The position numbers and the translations under genes are program-made. Under the pieces are notes generated by a model. The model was not told the origin of the DNA and ran no database searches. It saw only the letters and a program-made list of their open reading frames with translations. Below, in pieces: positions 55,101-63,355 of a stretch of DNA of 64,000 bases; position 1 is the first letter of the stretch, and each line of letters begins with the position of its first letter. The stretch is from Paucibacter sp. DJ2R-2 (lineage in GTDB: Bacteria > Pseudomonadota > Gammaproteobacteria > Burkholderiales > Burkholderiaceae_C), in assembly GCF_025717675.1 (NCBI RefSeq), contig NZ_JAJIRT010000001.1:1-64000 (forward strand). Direction: 5' to 3'.

Positions 55101-58100
55101 GGCAGTGGCGGGTTCAGCTCCATCGCCCATTCCGCCAGGCCGGTGGCCAGGCGACGCGAGAGCTCATCGGCCTCGTTCAGGAAGATGTTGAACAGGGTGA
55201 TGCCGATGCGCAAGGAACCGATGCGCTTGACGCCTTCGTCGCCCTCTTCAGCGCTGTCTTCGGCGCCTTCTTCGGCGCCTTCTTCGGCAGCTTCGCCCTC
55301 GCCGGCATCCACATCGCCACCCTGGCTGTCGCCAGAACTGACCAGGCTGAGATGAGGCACAGCCGGTGCTGCGACCGGCGGCTCAATCGCGCTCGCCAGG
55401 TCGGCAAGTGCTTCGGCCTCCGTCTCGGCGCCGTCCTCGGCTTCGGCCACCACTTCAGGTTCAGCCGGGGCAACAGATTCACCCACCAACTCGCCCAGAT
55501 CGAGGTTCAACTCGAACTCGGGCAATTCAAAATCAGGCACGGCCTGGCTGACCGTCTCGGGCGCCGCTTCGGCAGCGTCCAAAGGCAGGTCCAGGGTCAG
55601 GGGCAGGTCGAGTGCATCCAGGGATGCAAACTCGCTGGCCGCAGCGTCCTCGGCCTCACTCGGCAATTCGCTGAGCACGGTCTCGGCGGCGGCAGGCAGC
55701 ACATCGGTCGGCGCCTGGGCTTGGGCGGCTTCCAGCGCGCTGTCCGCGGCGGCTTCGCCCTCGCCCAGCAGATCCAGTTCCAGCAAGTCGGTCAGCACAG
55801 GCGGCTGCGCATCGGCCGCTGCACCGGTTTCCAGTTCGAGCATCAGCCCGGCATCGCCGAGCAGAGGCTCAGCCTCCACCAACTCCGGCCCAAGATCAGG
55901 CAGCAGCTCGGTGGCCAGTTCGGTCAAGAGCTCGGTATCCGGGCCTTCAGACAGCACCGTGGGCGCAGGCTCGATGGCCGTGGCCTGCCAGCTCGGCAAC
56001 TCGACCAGCTCCTCCATGAACTCAGTCGGCGTCGGCTGGACCGCGGGCAACTCGTCCGACAGAGCCGGGAGTTCGAGGTCGAGTCCCAGATCCAAGTCGG
56101 CCAGATCCGGCGCCAACGGAACAACGGGCACTGCTGCCTCGTCGGTCAACAAGGGCGGTTCAGCCAGAGGCAACTCTGGCAGCGTCAGCTCGGGCAGCGC
56201 CAGCTCAGGCAGTTCCAAGACCTCTTCGGACAACTCCGGCAGCTCGACCGGCAGCTCCAGGTCTGCGCGCGGCTCAAGCAGTTCGGCCAGCTCCAGCGCC
56301 TCAGCTTGCGAGTCGATGGGTTCGGGCGCGGCTTCGGACTCAGGCTGCGCCTCCATGATGAGCTCGCCGCCCGGCTGTTCCGCCGAGGCATCGATCAAGG
56401 CAGGCACGGGCTCCGCTTCGGCTGCGGCTTCGACCGGCGCGGGCTCGAACAGCTCCTGAGCCGGCGCTTCAGCCAGAGGCTCGGCCGGCATTTCATCCGA
56501 AGCCAGCTGGCGACCCGGCCAGTCCAGCGCCAGCGCCTCGCCCTGCAGACGCAAGGCATCGGCACTGCGACGCAGCGGGTCGGGAATGAAGGCGCCACTC
56601 TGGCGGCCGGCGATCTGCTCGCACCACTGGCCGAGGTAGTCCAAGGCCTCGGCACTGAAGGCCAGCAATGGCGCATCGGCTTGCGGCGTGGCATCGGCCA
56701 GACGCGCATTGAAAAGCTGCTCGCAGGCCCAGGCACCCTCGCCATAGGCATCAAAGCCCACCATGCGAGAGCTGCCCTTGAGAGTGTGGAAGGCACGGCG
56801 CAAGACCGTCAGTTGCTCGCGATCGCTGCCATCTTCTTGCAAGGCGGCCAGGGCGGCGCGGGCATTACCCAGCACTTCGCCGGCTTCCTCGAGGAAGATC
56901 TCCTGCATCTCGGGGTCGTGCGCAAAGGCGGCCGGGGCCGGCTCGGCCGACTCGACCGAAGTCAGGGGCGCCTCGGCAGGCACAGTCGCGGGGGCAGGCG
57001 TTGCGAGCTCGGGCGCGCTGTCGAGCGCGAAGCTCAGCTCGGGCAGGCCCAGGTCGCCCAGGGCGACGGGCGCCTGGCTGACCAGGGTCTGCAAGGGCGC
57101 GGGTGCCGAGGGGCTGTCCAGGTCCAGGTGCATCAGGCCGTCCAGCGGCGCCGGGGCCGAAGCCACCATGGGCGGCAGCGGGCTGGCGTCGGCGCGGCGA
57201 CCCATCACCGGGTTGAGGCGACCACTGGACTCCTCGAACACAAACATGCGCTTGGCCAGCTGCGGCTGCACACTCAGCATGTCGATCAGGAAACCCAGAG
57301 CGCCGAGGTTGTTGGCCAGGCGCTCGAACAGCTCGCGCGGACCGCCGCGCTCGGTGTCGACTTCGGTGTTGGCCAGCTCATCGACCTCGTCGCGCATGCG
57401 CAGGCAAGCCAAGGCCGCCTGGTCCAGGCCCAACACCGTCAGCACACCGCGCATGGCGGAGAGCTGGGCCGGCACCGGAATCAGCTTCTGACGTTGAGCC
57501 GGGTCACGGAAATACTCATCAGCCTGGCGCTCGATGTCCGACAGGCTGGCACGCAGCTCATGAACCACGCTGCCCAGGGTCTGGCGGTCGGAGACCCGGC
57601 GATACAGGTCCTCCATCCAAGCTTCCAGCGGCTGCGGTGCATCGCCATGGGCGACCGCATCGATGCGCTGGGCCAGGGCGCGCACGCGCTCGGCTTGCTC
57701 GGGCTGGTCGAAGGCCGCGTCATCGAGCGCCGCCTCCACATACAACATGCTGGTGGCCACTTCCATGGCCAGGGCCGGGCGCGGCGGCTGACCCGAGCGC
57801 AGGGTGGCAACCACCGCACGCTGCAGGGTTTGGCCCAGCACCTCGCCACTCGGGAACAAGCGCTGCAGCGATTCCGCCACGGCTGCGAATTGCTCGTCGA
57901 GGCCGGCCAGACGATGGCTGTCGCCCTCGGCGGCGCTGCCCCAGGACTCCTTGGCCACGCCGACGCGGCGGCGCGCCTGCGCCACCCAGGCCGGATCGAT
58001 ATGTCCCAGGGTCTGGTCTTCGTAATCGCCCCGGAATTCAGGGTTCAGGCCGAAAGCCCGGCGTACCGCGCTCAGGCGTGGTGCCATGCGTTCGTTCGCA

Positions 58101-58948
58101 GGGTCACGCGCCTGGGCGCAGAAGAACAACAGGTCTTGCGCCAGGCGCTCCTGCACCGCCGGGTCAACCTGACGACCCAGCTTCAGCTGGGACAGCAGGC
58201 GCGAGCCCAGGCGTTTGACGAAGGCATCGCCATCCAGCAAGCCCAAGGCCTGGGCTTGGAACTGCGCGGCAGCCAGTTGCCAGAGGGTCTTGCTGTGCGA
58301 TTCGATCAGGCCCGCGGCCAGGCCGGCGCACAGGTCGCTCAAGCGGCCAGCAAAAGCCGGGCTGGGCGTGCGCATGTGCTTGAGCAGGGCCGCTTCAAAC
58401 GGCGCGCGGCCGGTCTCCGGGGCCAGAGCCGGGCAGCCGGTTTCATCCGGCACATCGCGCCAGTGCCATTCGTACTGCCAGAGGTCGGCCGGGTGCACCC
58501 GCTCGGCGCCGATGAAGGTCTGCAGCTCGCGGTAGGCCGGGAACAGGCTCAGCGTCGATGCCTTGTTGCCGGCCAGCAGGCGGGCGATATAGCTGAGCAG
58601 GGCGAAATTGGCGCGCTCGATGGTCTCGACGCGGAAGGGGTCAACCAGATCGGTGCGCTCGGCCAGAAACTGCACCGCCTGTTCGGCGGCGCGCAGCACC
58701 GTGGCGCCGGCCGGCAAGCCGACCAGGGACAGCACGCCGGCCACCTGGTGCAACTGGGCTGCGGCGCCCAGCAAAGACTGGGAGCTGGAGCCGACTTCGG
58801 CACCCAAAACGCTGAACTTGCTGTCGCCATCGCGCAGCATGCGCCGCAGCGCCTTATGGACCGATTCAAGGGATCGGCGCAACTCCTCCTGCACCCACGC
58901 CAGGGGGCTGAGGTCGGGAGGAAACTCGGACTCGCGGAACTGATCCAT
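52169..58948 (-). CDS. chpA: ChpA/PilL-type hybrid chemotaxis histidine kinase with multiple Hpt domains
   Basis: A 2259-aa sensor kinase of the Chp twitching-motility system. A helical N-terminal half contains Hpt-like modules; clear phosphotransfer motifs are H721 (HTLKGSSRMVG), H1291 (HALAGNSATVG) and H1481 (HTFKGGARLTG). About 420 residues of acidic, Leu/Pro/Glu-rich low-complexity linker separate the first from the other two. Then come the dimerisation region, the HATPase (HLLRNSISHGIE near 1820; SGRGVGMDVV), a CheW-like domain, and a C-terminal receiver with phospho-acceptor D2180 (LSDIEMPRMDG). It takes input from PilJ and should phosphorylate PilG and PilH to steer type IV pili. Confidence 0.96.
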   Translation of the reverse strand: MDQFRESEFPPDLSPLAWVQEELRRSLESVHKALRRMLRDGDSKFSVLGAEVGSSSQSLLGAAAQLHQVAGVLSLVGLPAGATVLRAAEQAVQFLAERTDLVDPFRVETIERANFALLSYIARLLAGNKASTLSLFPAYRELQTFIGAERVHPADLWQYEWHWRDVPDETGCPALAPETGRAPFEAALLKHMRTPSPAFAGRLSDLCAGLAAGLIESHSKTLWQLAAAQFQAQALGLLDGDAFVKRLGSRLLSQLKLGRQVDPAVQERLAQDLLFFCAQARDPANERMAPRLSAVRRAFGLNPEFRGDYEDQTLGHIDPAWVAQARRRVGVAKESWGSAAEGDSHRLAGLDEQFAAVAESLQRLFPSGEVLGQTLQRAVVATLRSGQPPRPALAMEVATSMLYVEAALDDAAFDQPEQAERVRALAQRIDAVAHGDAPQPLEAWMEDLYRRVSDRQTLGSVVHELRASLSDIERQADEYFRDPAQRQKLIPVPAQLSAMRGVLTVLGLDQAALACLRMRDEVDELANTEVDTERGGPRELFERLANNLGALGFLIDMLSVQPQLAKRMFVFEESSGRLNPVMGRRADASPLPPMVASAPAPLDGLMHLDLDSPSAPAPLQTLVSQAPVALGDLGLPELSFALDSAPELATPAPATVPAEAPLTSVESAEPAPAAFAHDPEMQEIFLEEAGEVLGNARAALAALQEDGSDREQLTVLRRAFHTLKGSSRMVGFDAYGEGAWACEQLFNARLADATPQADAPLLAFSAEALDYLGQWCEQIAGRQSGAFIPDPLRRSADALRLQGEALALDWPGRQLASDEMPAEPLAEAPAQELFEPAPVEAAAEAEPVPALIDASAEQPGGELIMEAQPESEAAPEPIDSQAEALELAELLEPRADLELPVELPELSEEVLELPELALPELTLPELPLAEPPLLTDEAAVPVVPLAPDLADLDLGLDLELPALSDELPAVQPTPTEFMEELVELPSWQATAIEPAPTVLSEGPDTELLTELATELLPDLGPELVEAEPLLGDAGLMLELETGAAADAQPPVLTDLLELDLLGEGEAAADSALEAAQAQAPTDVLPAAAETVLSELPSEAEDAAASEFASLDALDLPLTLDLPLDAAEAAPETVSQAVPDFELPEFELNLDLGELVGESVAPAEPEVVAEAEDGAETEAEALADLASAIEPPVAAPAVPHLSLVSSGDSQGGDVDAGEGEAAEEGAEEGAEDSAEEGDEGVKRIGSLRIGITLFNIFLNEADELSRRLATGLAEWAMELNPPLPAQCEALAHALAGNSATVGYEDLSTLARALEHALGRAQRAQRFSEADAQLFERAAEDIRQLLHQFAAGFLRPHDASLVERLHSYEPEVDSSLLGSFDALDDLETLDAGDLGPTPTVVDDTLDLHLPAYTAAALEPAPNRPTADQDEVEPGLPDEIDAVLLPIFEEEARELLPQLHAALRDWLLRPQDRSAPDACMRALHTFKGGARLTGAMRLGEQAHELESAVEAALAMDPPDSASLQALQDGGDALEASLDRLLASLLVPAAAVPVPEVLPVAELAPELESGDAPVADAAAVEAELEVLATAEPGADVAAEQLEEQAAAAPPRQIDWSRFSEREASPDDITIELPGTGPQAMVRVRGSLLERMAAQAGEVSIRRARLESELAQMKGSLLDLDDNLARLRNQLRELELQAEAQMGTQQELHQKAGRDFDPLEFDRYTRFQELTKMLTESVGDVATVQRALQRNVQLGEDELAAQSRLTRELQDDLLRTRLIEFESLGERMHRVVRQAARDAGRQAQLEIIGGQTELDRSVLERMAGPFEHLLRNSISHGIEAPEQRQALGKPVQGTVRLELRQESNEVLLTFSDDGAGLDLKRIRERGEQLGLIQPGETLSEAALMQLIFTSGFSTATQVTELSGRGVGMDVVRAEVSTLGGSITTESKPGQGTSFALRLPLTTALTQVVLLRSGDQVVAVPASLMASLQRVPAAAVEEAYATGNLQHGGQSLPFYWLGGLLGQAGRGHGQGKYLPVVLMRSAQQSLALHVDEVMGNQEVVVKNLGAQLSRVPGLAGVSLLASGDVALIYNPVALAAWYGPLAQQRLLEAREAAQRVAEQGSAPKPVAESSEDLPPLVLVVDDSLTVRRVTQRLLEREGYRVQLAKDGLDAMEALGGDELPVLVLSDIEMPRMDGFDLLRNIRADARLRELPVVMITSRIAQKHRDYAEQLGANHYLGKPYDEAHLLELIARYTAAQAQATEAAAL

Positions 58949-58963
58949 GCCGGGCTCCGCCTC

Positions 58964-61267
58964 TTAGGCGACCTTGAACCGCGCCACCGACTGCTTCAAA
59001 GCCTCGGCCGAACGGGACAACTCGTGCACCATCTGTGCGGTCGAGCGCGTGCCTTCGCTGGTCTGTTCGGTCACGGCAAAAATGTGCTGGATGTTGGAGG
59101 CCACTTCATTGGCAGAGGCGGCTTCGCTGAGGGCCTGGGTCGAAATCTGGGCGATCAAGTCATCAAGGCGACGCGACACGCTGTCGATCTCTTCCAGCGC
59201 CTTGCCGGCCGCATCGGACAGTCGCGTACCCTGCACCACGCCGAGCGTCGAGCGCTCCATGGCGGCCACGGCATCATGGGTGTCGGTTTGAATGGTCTTG
59301 ACCAGGGCGGCAATCCGGCGCGTCGCATCGCCCGAGCGTTCCGCCAGGCGCTGCACTTCTTCCGCCACCACCGAGAAGCCGCGACCGGCTTCACCGGCCG
59401 AGGCGGCCTGAATGGCCGCGTTCAGCGCCAGCACGTTGGTTTGTTCGGTAATGTCAGAGATCAGCTCGGTGATCTCACCAATTTCCTGCGAGGACTCGCC
59501 CAGGCGCTTGATGCGCTTGGAGGTTTCCTGGATGTGCTCGCGGATGGCATTCATACCGCTGATGTTGTTCTGCATGGCCTGCAGACCCGACTCGGCGGCC
59601 TGACGCGACTGGCGCGCCACTTCGGCCGTGGACTGAGCCTGGTTGGACACCTCATTGATGCGCTCGGCCATCTGCAGCACGGCCTCACCGGTGGAGCGGA
59701 TCTCGTGCAGCTGTTCCTTGGACGCGGCCAGCAGGTCGGTCGAGGTCTGGTCGACCTGACCGGTGGTGTCGGTCACCCGGGCGGCCGTAGCCTGCACCTG
59801 GCCGACCAGGCTGCGCAGCTCTTCAACGGTGTAGTTCACCGAGTCGGCGATGGCGCCGGTGATGTCCTCGGTCACCGTGGCTTGTTGCGTCAAGTCACCT
59901 TCAGCGACCGACTGCAGTTCGTTCATCAAACGCAAAATCGCGGCCTGGTTGGCGTCGTTGACGCGCTTGGCTTCGCGCTCTTGCGCCTTGGCCTCGCCCT
60001 CCTGGGCCTCGGCCAACATGGCGCGCTGCTTCTGATCCGCCACATAGAGGCGCAGGAAACCGAGCGAACCGGCCACCAGGGCGCCCAGCGAGGCGATCAT
60101 CAGCAGAGCCAACCACCAGCTCACGCCACCGGCCGACTCCAGCTCCAAGGCCAGGTCTTCCAGGCCCTTGCGCAGGGTTTCGCTGTCGCCCAAGATGCTC
60201 TTCTGGGCTTCGCGCGAAGCCACCAGGCCTTGCAGATTGCCCAGAATGGCGGAAGCTTGGGTGCGGGTCTGTTCATATTGCTTGAGCAAAGCGCCCAGGC
60301 GCTCGCGCAGCTGCGGGTCCTTGGCACTGGCCAAACGCAGCTCGGAGTTGCCGTTCAGCAGCGCTTCAGCAATCAGCTTGAAGGAGTTCAAGTCTTTGCC
60401 CAGCAGGAACACGGCCTCGGGGCTGACGCCGTCCTGGGTCAGGAACTCGTTGGCGCTCTTGCCGATACGCTGGGTCAACATCACCAACTGGCCGGCGGCG
60501 GAGATTTCAGCGGCCGAACCATTGCGCTGCAGCGACTCCGAGGCCACGGCCTCGGCGCTTTCCAGCAGATCGCTGGACTGGCGGTTGATGGCGCGCAGGG
60601 CCTGGCCGACTTCGGTCAGCACCTTTTCCTGCGCCTGCACCACCTTGGCATTCTTCTCAGCACGCTCCACCAGGGGCTGAACAATGTCCAGCACCGGTTG
60701 CACGTTGCCCGGGGCTGCGGCCAAGGGGCCGTCGCCGGTGCGCAAGTTGCCGACCACGCCGACCAGCACGCTGCCGCTCTCACGCAGCTCGGCAAACGCG
60801 CCTTGGTTACCCACCAGGGCGGTGGACACCGACTTGGCCATGCGCTGCGAGTGCATCAAGGCCTGACCGGCCGCGCGCACCTGGGCCGCACTGCGGCTGC
60901 CGCCCACCAGGCTCAAGCTGACCGTGATAGCCGTGCCGAGCAAGCCCACCGCGACCAGGGCGATCAGCACGGTCTGGCGGCGGTTCTCCGGCGGCTTGCT
61001 GTCCGACTGCTGCTCCGTCATTGGGCCGTCCAAGGCCGCGCTGGTGGTGGCAAAGGTGGCCGTGGTTTCACCAAACTCGGTGCCGCCTTGCTGCTCGGTG
61101 GGCAGGGCCTCGGAGATGATGGATGAGTTCGACAACTGGCCCGGGCCGGTGTGCGTCTGCGTGGAGACCAGCACCGCACCGGAGGGCACGGAATCCGCAT
61201 GTGCGGCTTCCGCTTGGCCTTCGGTCTCGGTCTTGCCCAGGTTCTTGATCTTGTCCAGGAAGCTCAT
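58964..61267 (-). CDS. pilJ: Type IV pilus chemoreceptor PilJ
   Basis: A 767-aa methyl-accepting protein of the PilJ type. A cytoplasmic leader of about 90 residues comes first, then a membrane helix ([22 protein letters not shown]), a PilJ periplasmic domain with two similar halves ([32 protein letters not shown]), a second helix ([25 protein letters not shown]) and a signalling hairpin with [29 protein letters not shown]. In the family PilJ senses surface contact or pilin. It lies 15 bases before chpA and 102 after pilI, the standard order. Confidence 0.96.
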   Translation of the reverse strand: MSFLDKIKNLGKTETEGQAEAAHADSVPSGAVLVSTQTHTGPGQLSNSSIISEALPTEQQGGTEFGETTATFATTSAALDGPMTEQQSDSKPPENRRQTVLIALVAVGLLGTAITVSLSLVGGSRSAAQVRAAGQALMHSQRMAKSVSTALVGNQGAFAELRESGSVLVGVVGNLRTGDGPLAAAPGNVQPVLDIVQPLVERAEKNAKVVQAQEKVLTEVGQALRAINRQSSDLLESAEAVASESLQRNGSAAEISAAGQLVMLTQRIGKSANEFLTQDGVSPEAVFLLGKDLNSFKLIAEALLNGNSELRLASAKDPQLRERLGALLKQYEQTRTQASAILGNLQGLVASREAQKSILGDSETLRKGLEDLALELESAGGVSWWLALLMIASLGALVAGSLGFLRLYVADQKQRAMLAEAQEGEAKAQEREAKRVNDANQAAILRLMNELQSVAEGDLTQQATVTEDITGAIADSVNYTVEELRSLVGQVQATAARVTDTTGQVDQTSTDLLAASKEQLHEIRSTGEAVLQMAERINEVSNQAQSTAEVARQSRQAAESGLQAMQNNISGMNAIREHIQETSKRIKRLGESSQEIGEITELISDITEQTNVLALNAAIQAASAGEAGRGFSVVAEEVQRLAERSGDATRRIAALVKTIQTDTHDAVAAMERSTLGVVQGTRLSDAAGKALEEIDSVSRRLDDLIAQISTQALSEAASANEVASNIQHIFAVTEQTSEGTRSTAQMVHELSRSAEALKQSVARFKVA

Positions 61268-61369
61268 CTCACCCTCGTGAATTCGTTGAAAACCGGTCCT
61301 TCATGAACCAGTGTTGGCCGCGCCGCTAACTCTTGAGCCTAGCTGAATGCGCTCGGCTTGCTTATCAGA

Positions 61370-61930
61370 TCAAACCACGACACGGAGAAACTGGTCGTGC
61401 TTGGCCAAGGCCTCGAGATCGAGCGTCTGCCAGCTTCGGCCGTCGGCGTCGAGCAGGCGGGGGCCGGCAAATCGAGGTCGCTGGCCGACTGTTTCGCTGT
61501 CGGCCGGATCGGGCTGCAGCTGCTCGTCACCGCGCAAGCCCAGCAGACGGTCCACCAACAAGGCGCAGTTGGTGTTGAGCTCGGCATTGAGCGACACCAT
61601 GCGCACCTGGGCCAGGTCCTGGCGCGCCTCAAGGCGAGCCGCACCGGCCTCGCGCAAGCCCAGAAAAACCGCCAGATCGACGACCGTGAACAGGCCGCCG
61701 CGCAGATTGGCCACCCCGGCCAGCCAGGGCTGGGCATAGGGCAAGGCACGCATCGGCACCGGCGTGAAGATTTCCGCCGCCTGACGCAGGGACAGCAGCA
61801 GGCCTACCCCGGCGCATTCCACCGCCAGCCAGCTGGCGGCTTGGATCTCTTGGTCACGCGCCGCCTGCATGCGTTGCGCGAGGCGGGTCTGCAGTTCGCG
61901 CAGGGCCTGTTTGCTGGAGCTGCTACTCAT
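61370..61930 (-). CDS. pilI: CheW-like coupling protein PilI
   Basis: A 186-aa CheW-domain protein that joins PilJ to ChpA. The core AAEIFTPVPMRALPYAQPWLAGVANLRGGLFTVVDLAVFLGL is the CheW fold with the usual NLRG turn, followed by NTNCALLVDRLLGLRG. The N-terminus is helical and polar. It sits 16 bases after pilH in the pilG-pilH-pilI-pilJ-chpA series. It is divergent in sequence from the stand-alone CheW earlier in the window. Confidence 0.92.
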   Translation of the reverse strand: MSSSSSKQALRELQTRLAQRMQAARDQEIQAASWLAVECAGVGLLLSLRQAAEIFTPVPMRALPYAQPWLAGVANLRGGLFTVVDLAVFLGLREAGAARLEARQDLAQVRMVSLNAELNTNCALLVDRLLGLRGDEQLQPDPADSETVGQRPRFAGPRLLDADGRSWQTLDLEALAKHDQFLRVVV

Positions 61931-61946
61931 GTCAGCGCTCGCATGT

Positions 61947-62312
61947 TCAGCCCAGGGCCTTGATCTTGGCGAGCAGGTCCTCGGCCTTGACCGGCTTGAC
62001 CACGTAATCGCGCGCGCCCTGGCGCATGCCCCAGACGCGATCGGTTTCCTGGTTCTTGCTCGTGCACATGATCACCGGCACATGGGCAAAACGCTCATCG
62101 CGGGTGATGGTTCGGGTCAGCTGAAAGCCGTTCTGACCCGGCATCACCACGTCCATCAGGATCAGGTCCGGCGTCTCCTCGGCCAAGCGCTTGAGTGCCT
62201 CCTCGCCGTTTTCGGCGGTGCGCACCTGATAGCCACGCTTGACGAGCATCTCGCTCAGCACATGGAGCTCGGTCTTGGAATCATCGACCAACAGAATTTT
62301 TTGTATCGGCAT
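61947..62312 (-). CDS. pilH: Twitching-motility response regulator PilH
   Basis: A 121-aa single-domain receiver. Acidic pocket D10-D11 and phospho-acceptor D54 (LILMDVVMPG) are intact, followed by VIMCTSKNQETDRVWGMRQGARDYVVKP with the conserved Lys. There is no output domain. In Pseudomonas PilH opposes PilG, acting on retraction or as a phosphate sink. The Cys-Thr-Ser and GMRQGA segments are characteristic of PilH. It lies 128 bases after pilG. Confidence 0.95.
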   Translation of the reverse strand: MPIQKILLVDDSKTELHVLSEMLVKRGYQVRTAENGEEALKRLAEETPDLILMDVVMPGQNGFQLTRTITRDERFAHVPVIMCTSKNQETDRVWGMRQGARDYVVKPVKAEDLLAKIKALG

Positions 62313-62440
62313 TTGGCGTCCTCACGTCACCGCAGCGAGGCGATAAGCCCCGGCGACCGGACCGACCACAGGGTCGGCAAACAGAACCATCATCAACAAC
62401 AACGTCAACAGCAACAACTTCCGGTGCCGCGGCCTGAGTT

Positions 62441-62854
62441 TCAGGCGCCGCGCCGGTGCGAAAGCACGGCTTTCAACAACTGATCTTTGGTGAATGGCTT
62501 GGTCAGATAGTCCTGCGAACCCACCATGCGGCCACGCGCCTTGTCAAACAAGCCATCTTTGGAGGACAGCATGATGACCGGCACGCCCGCGAACTGCGGG
62601 TTGCGCTTGATGATGGCGCAGGTCTGATAGCCGTCGAGACGCGGCATCAGGATGTCGCAGAACACCAAGTCGGGCTCGTAATCGCTGAGCTTGGCCAGGG
62701 CATCGAAACCATCCTCGGCCAACACCACCTCGTGGCCACCTTGTTTGAGGAAAATCTCGGCACTGCGCCGGATGGTGTTGCTGTCATCGATGACCAACAC
62801 CTTGGCAGCGGCCGCCACGATGCCGCTTGCGCCTTCGGGAACTTGTACGTCCAA
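62441..62854 (-). CDS. pilG: Twitching-motility response regulator PilG
   Basis: A 137-aa receiver with acidic pocket D23-D24 and phospho-acceptor D67 (VFCDILMPRLDGYQTC), and the late KGLFDKARGRMVGSQDYLTKPF-type segment with conserved Lys. In the family PilG promotes pilus extension. The start codon is TTG at 62854, supported by GAGGAG seven bases upstream and by an N-terminal extension of normal PilG length; no ATG lies suitably near. It is the first gene of the Chp series and follows the rubredoxin gene by 85 bases. Confidence 0.92.
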   Translation of the reverse strand: MDVQVPEGASGIVAAAAKVLVIDDSNTIRRSAEIFLKQGGHEVVLAEDGFDALAKLSDYEPDLVFCDILMPRLDGYQTCAIIKRNPQFAGVPVIMLSSKDGLFDKARGRMVGSQDYLTKPFTKDQLLKAVLSHRRGA

Positions 62855-62939
62855 GCCTTATCTCCTCACAGCAGCACGCTCATGGCCGGACAGCCACGAC
62901 TCACTGCAGACGGGTGGGACAGCGCTACAGTGCGCAGCG

Positions 62940-63113
62940 TCAGATGCGAACCATCTCGAAGTCTTCTTTGCGGGCGCCACACTCGGGGCAGGTCCAGTTC
63001 ATGTCGACATTGGCCCACAGGGTACCCGGTGCAATACCGTGCTCGGGGTCACCTGCGGCTTCGTCGTAAATCCAGCCGCAGATCAGGCACATCCAGGTAC
63101 TTGCTTCGCTCAC
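62940..63113 (-). CDS. Rubredoxin
   Basis: A 57-aa iron protein with four cysteine ligands in two pairs, C9-C12 (CLICGW) and C42-C45 (CPECGA), spaced as in ordinary rubredoxin, with the aromatic Trp, Tyr and the DPEHGIAPGT segment. The apparent start is GTG at 63113, giving VSEASTWMC; no ATG precedes the first Cys closely except M8. It is an electron carrier in the cytoplasm. The gene stands between the thiD-like gene (divergent) and pilG, an arrangement I associate with Burkholderiales. Confidence 0.92.
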   Translation of the reverse strand: MSEASTWMCLICGWIYDEAAGDPEHGIAPGTLWANVDMNWTCPECGARKEDFEMVRI

Positions 63114-63355
63114 GATGGGTATGGGTTTGCTATCTACAATGCGAAGATTGTAGCCACGCCGGCTTGCCCTACCGGGCCAGTGAATCGGCAAGGATGCAAC
63201 AGCTGGATTCCCCCTGTCGCGCATGCTTTCAAAGCAGGGTACACCCGAGCGTCAGGAGCCTGTTTTGCAGTGCTTGAGCACCCGCCCTCGCCGCCTGCGG
63301 CCCGCCTTTTTTGCATTTGCTTGCAATTTCTATCCCCGAACCCGCGCCGCACATC
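63114..63355. other. Divergent intergenic region, rubredoxin to thiD-like gene
   Basis: About 240 bases that should carry both promoters. A TTGCATTTGCTTGCAA motif at about 63311-63326 is close to an inverted repeat around GCA/TGC. I see no clear -10 box and no TPP riboswitch features upstream of the thiD-like gene. Confidence 0.4.

Noticed and set aside
55250-55310. Short DNA repeats encoding AEEGAEEGAE as a tandem-repeat locus
   Set aside because: They are imperfect, keep the chpA reading frame and are explained by the low-complexity acidic linker.
52199-61126. A plus-strand open frame of 2975 codons antisense to chpA and pilJ
   Set aside because: It is explained by GC-rich codon bias on the opposite strand. 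The translation is a His/Gln/Arg/Leu-rich string without domains, while the minus strand gives clear kinase and receptor domains.
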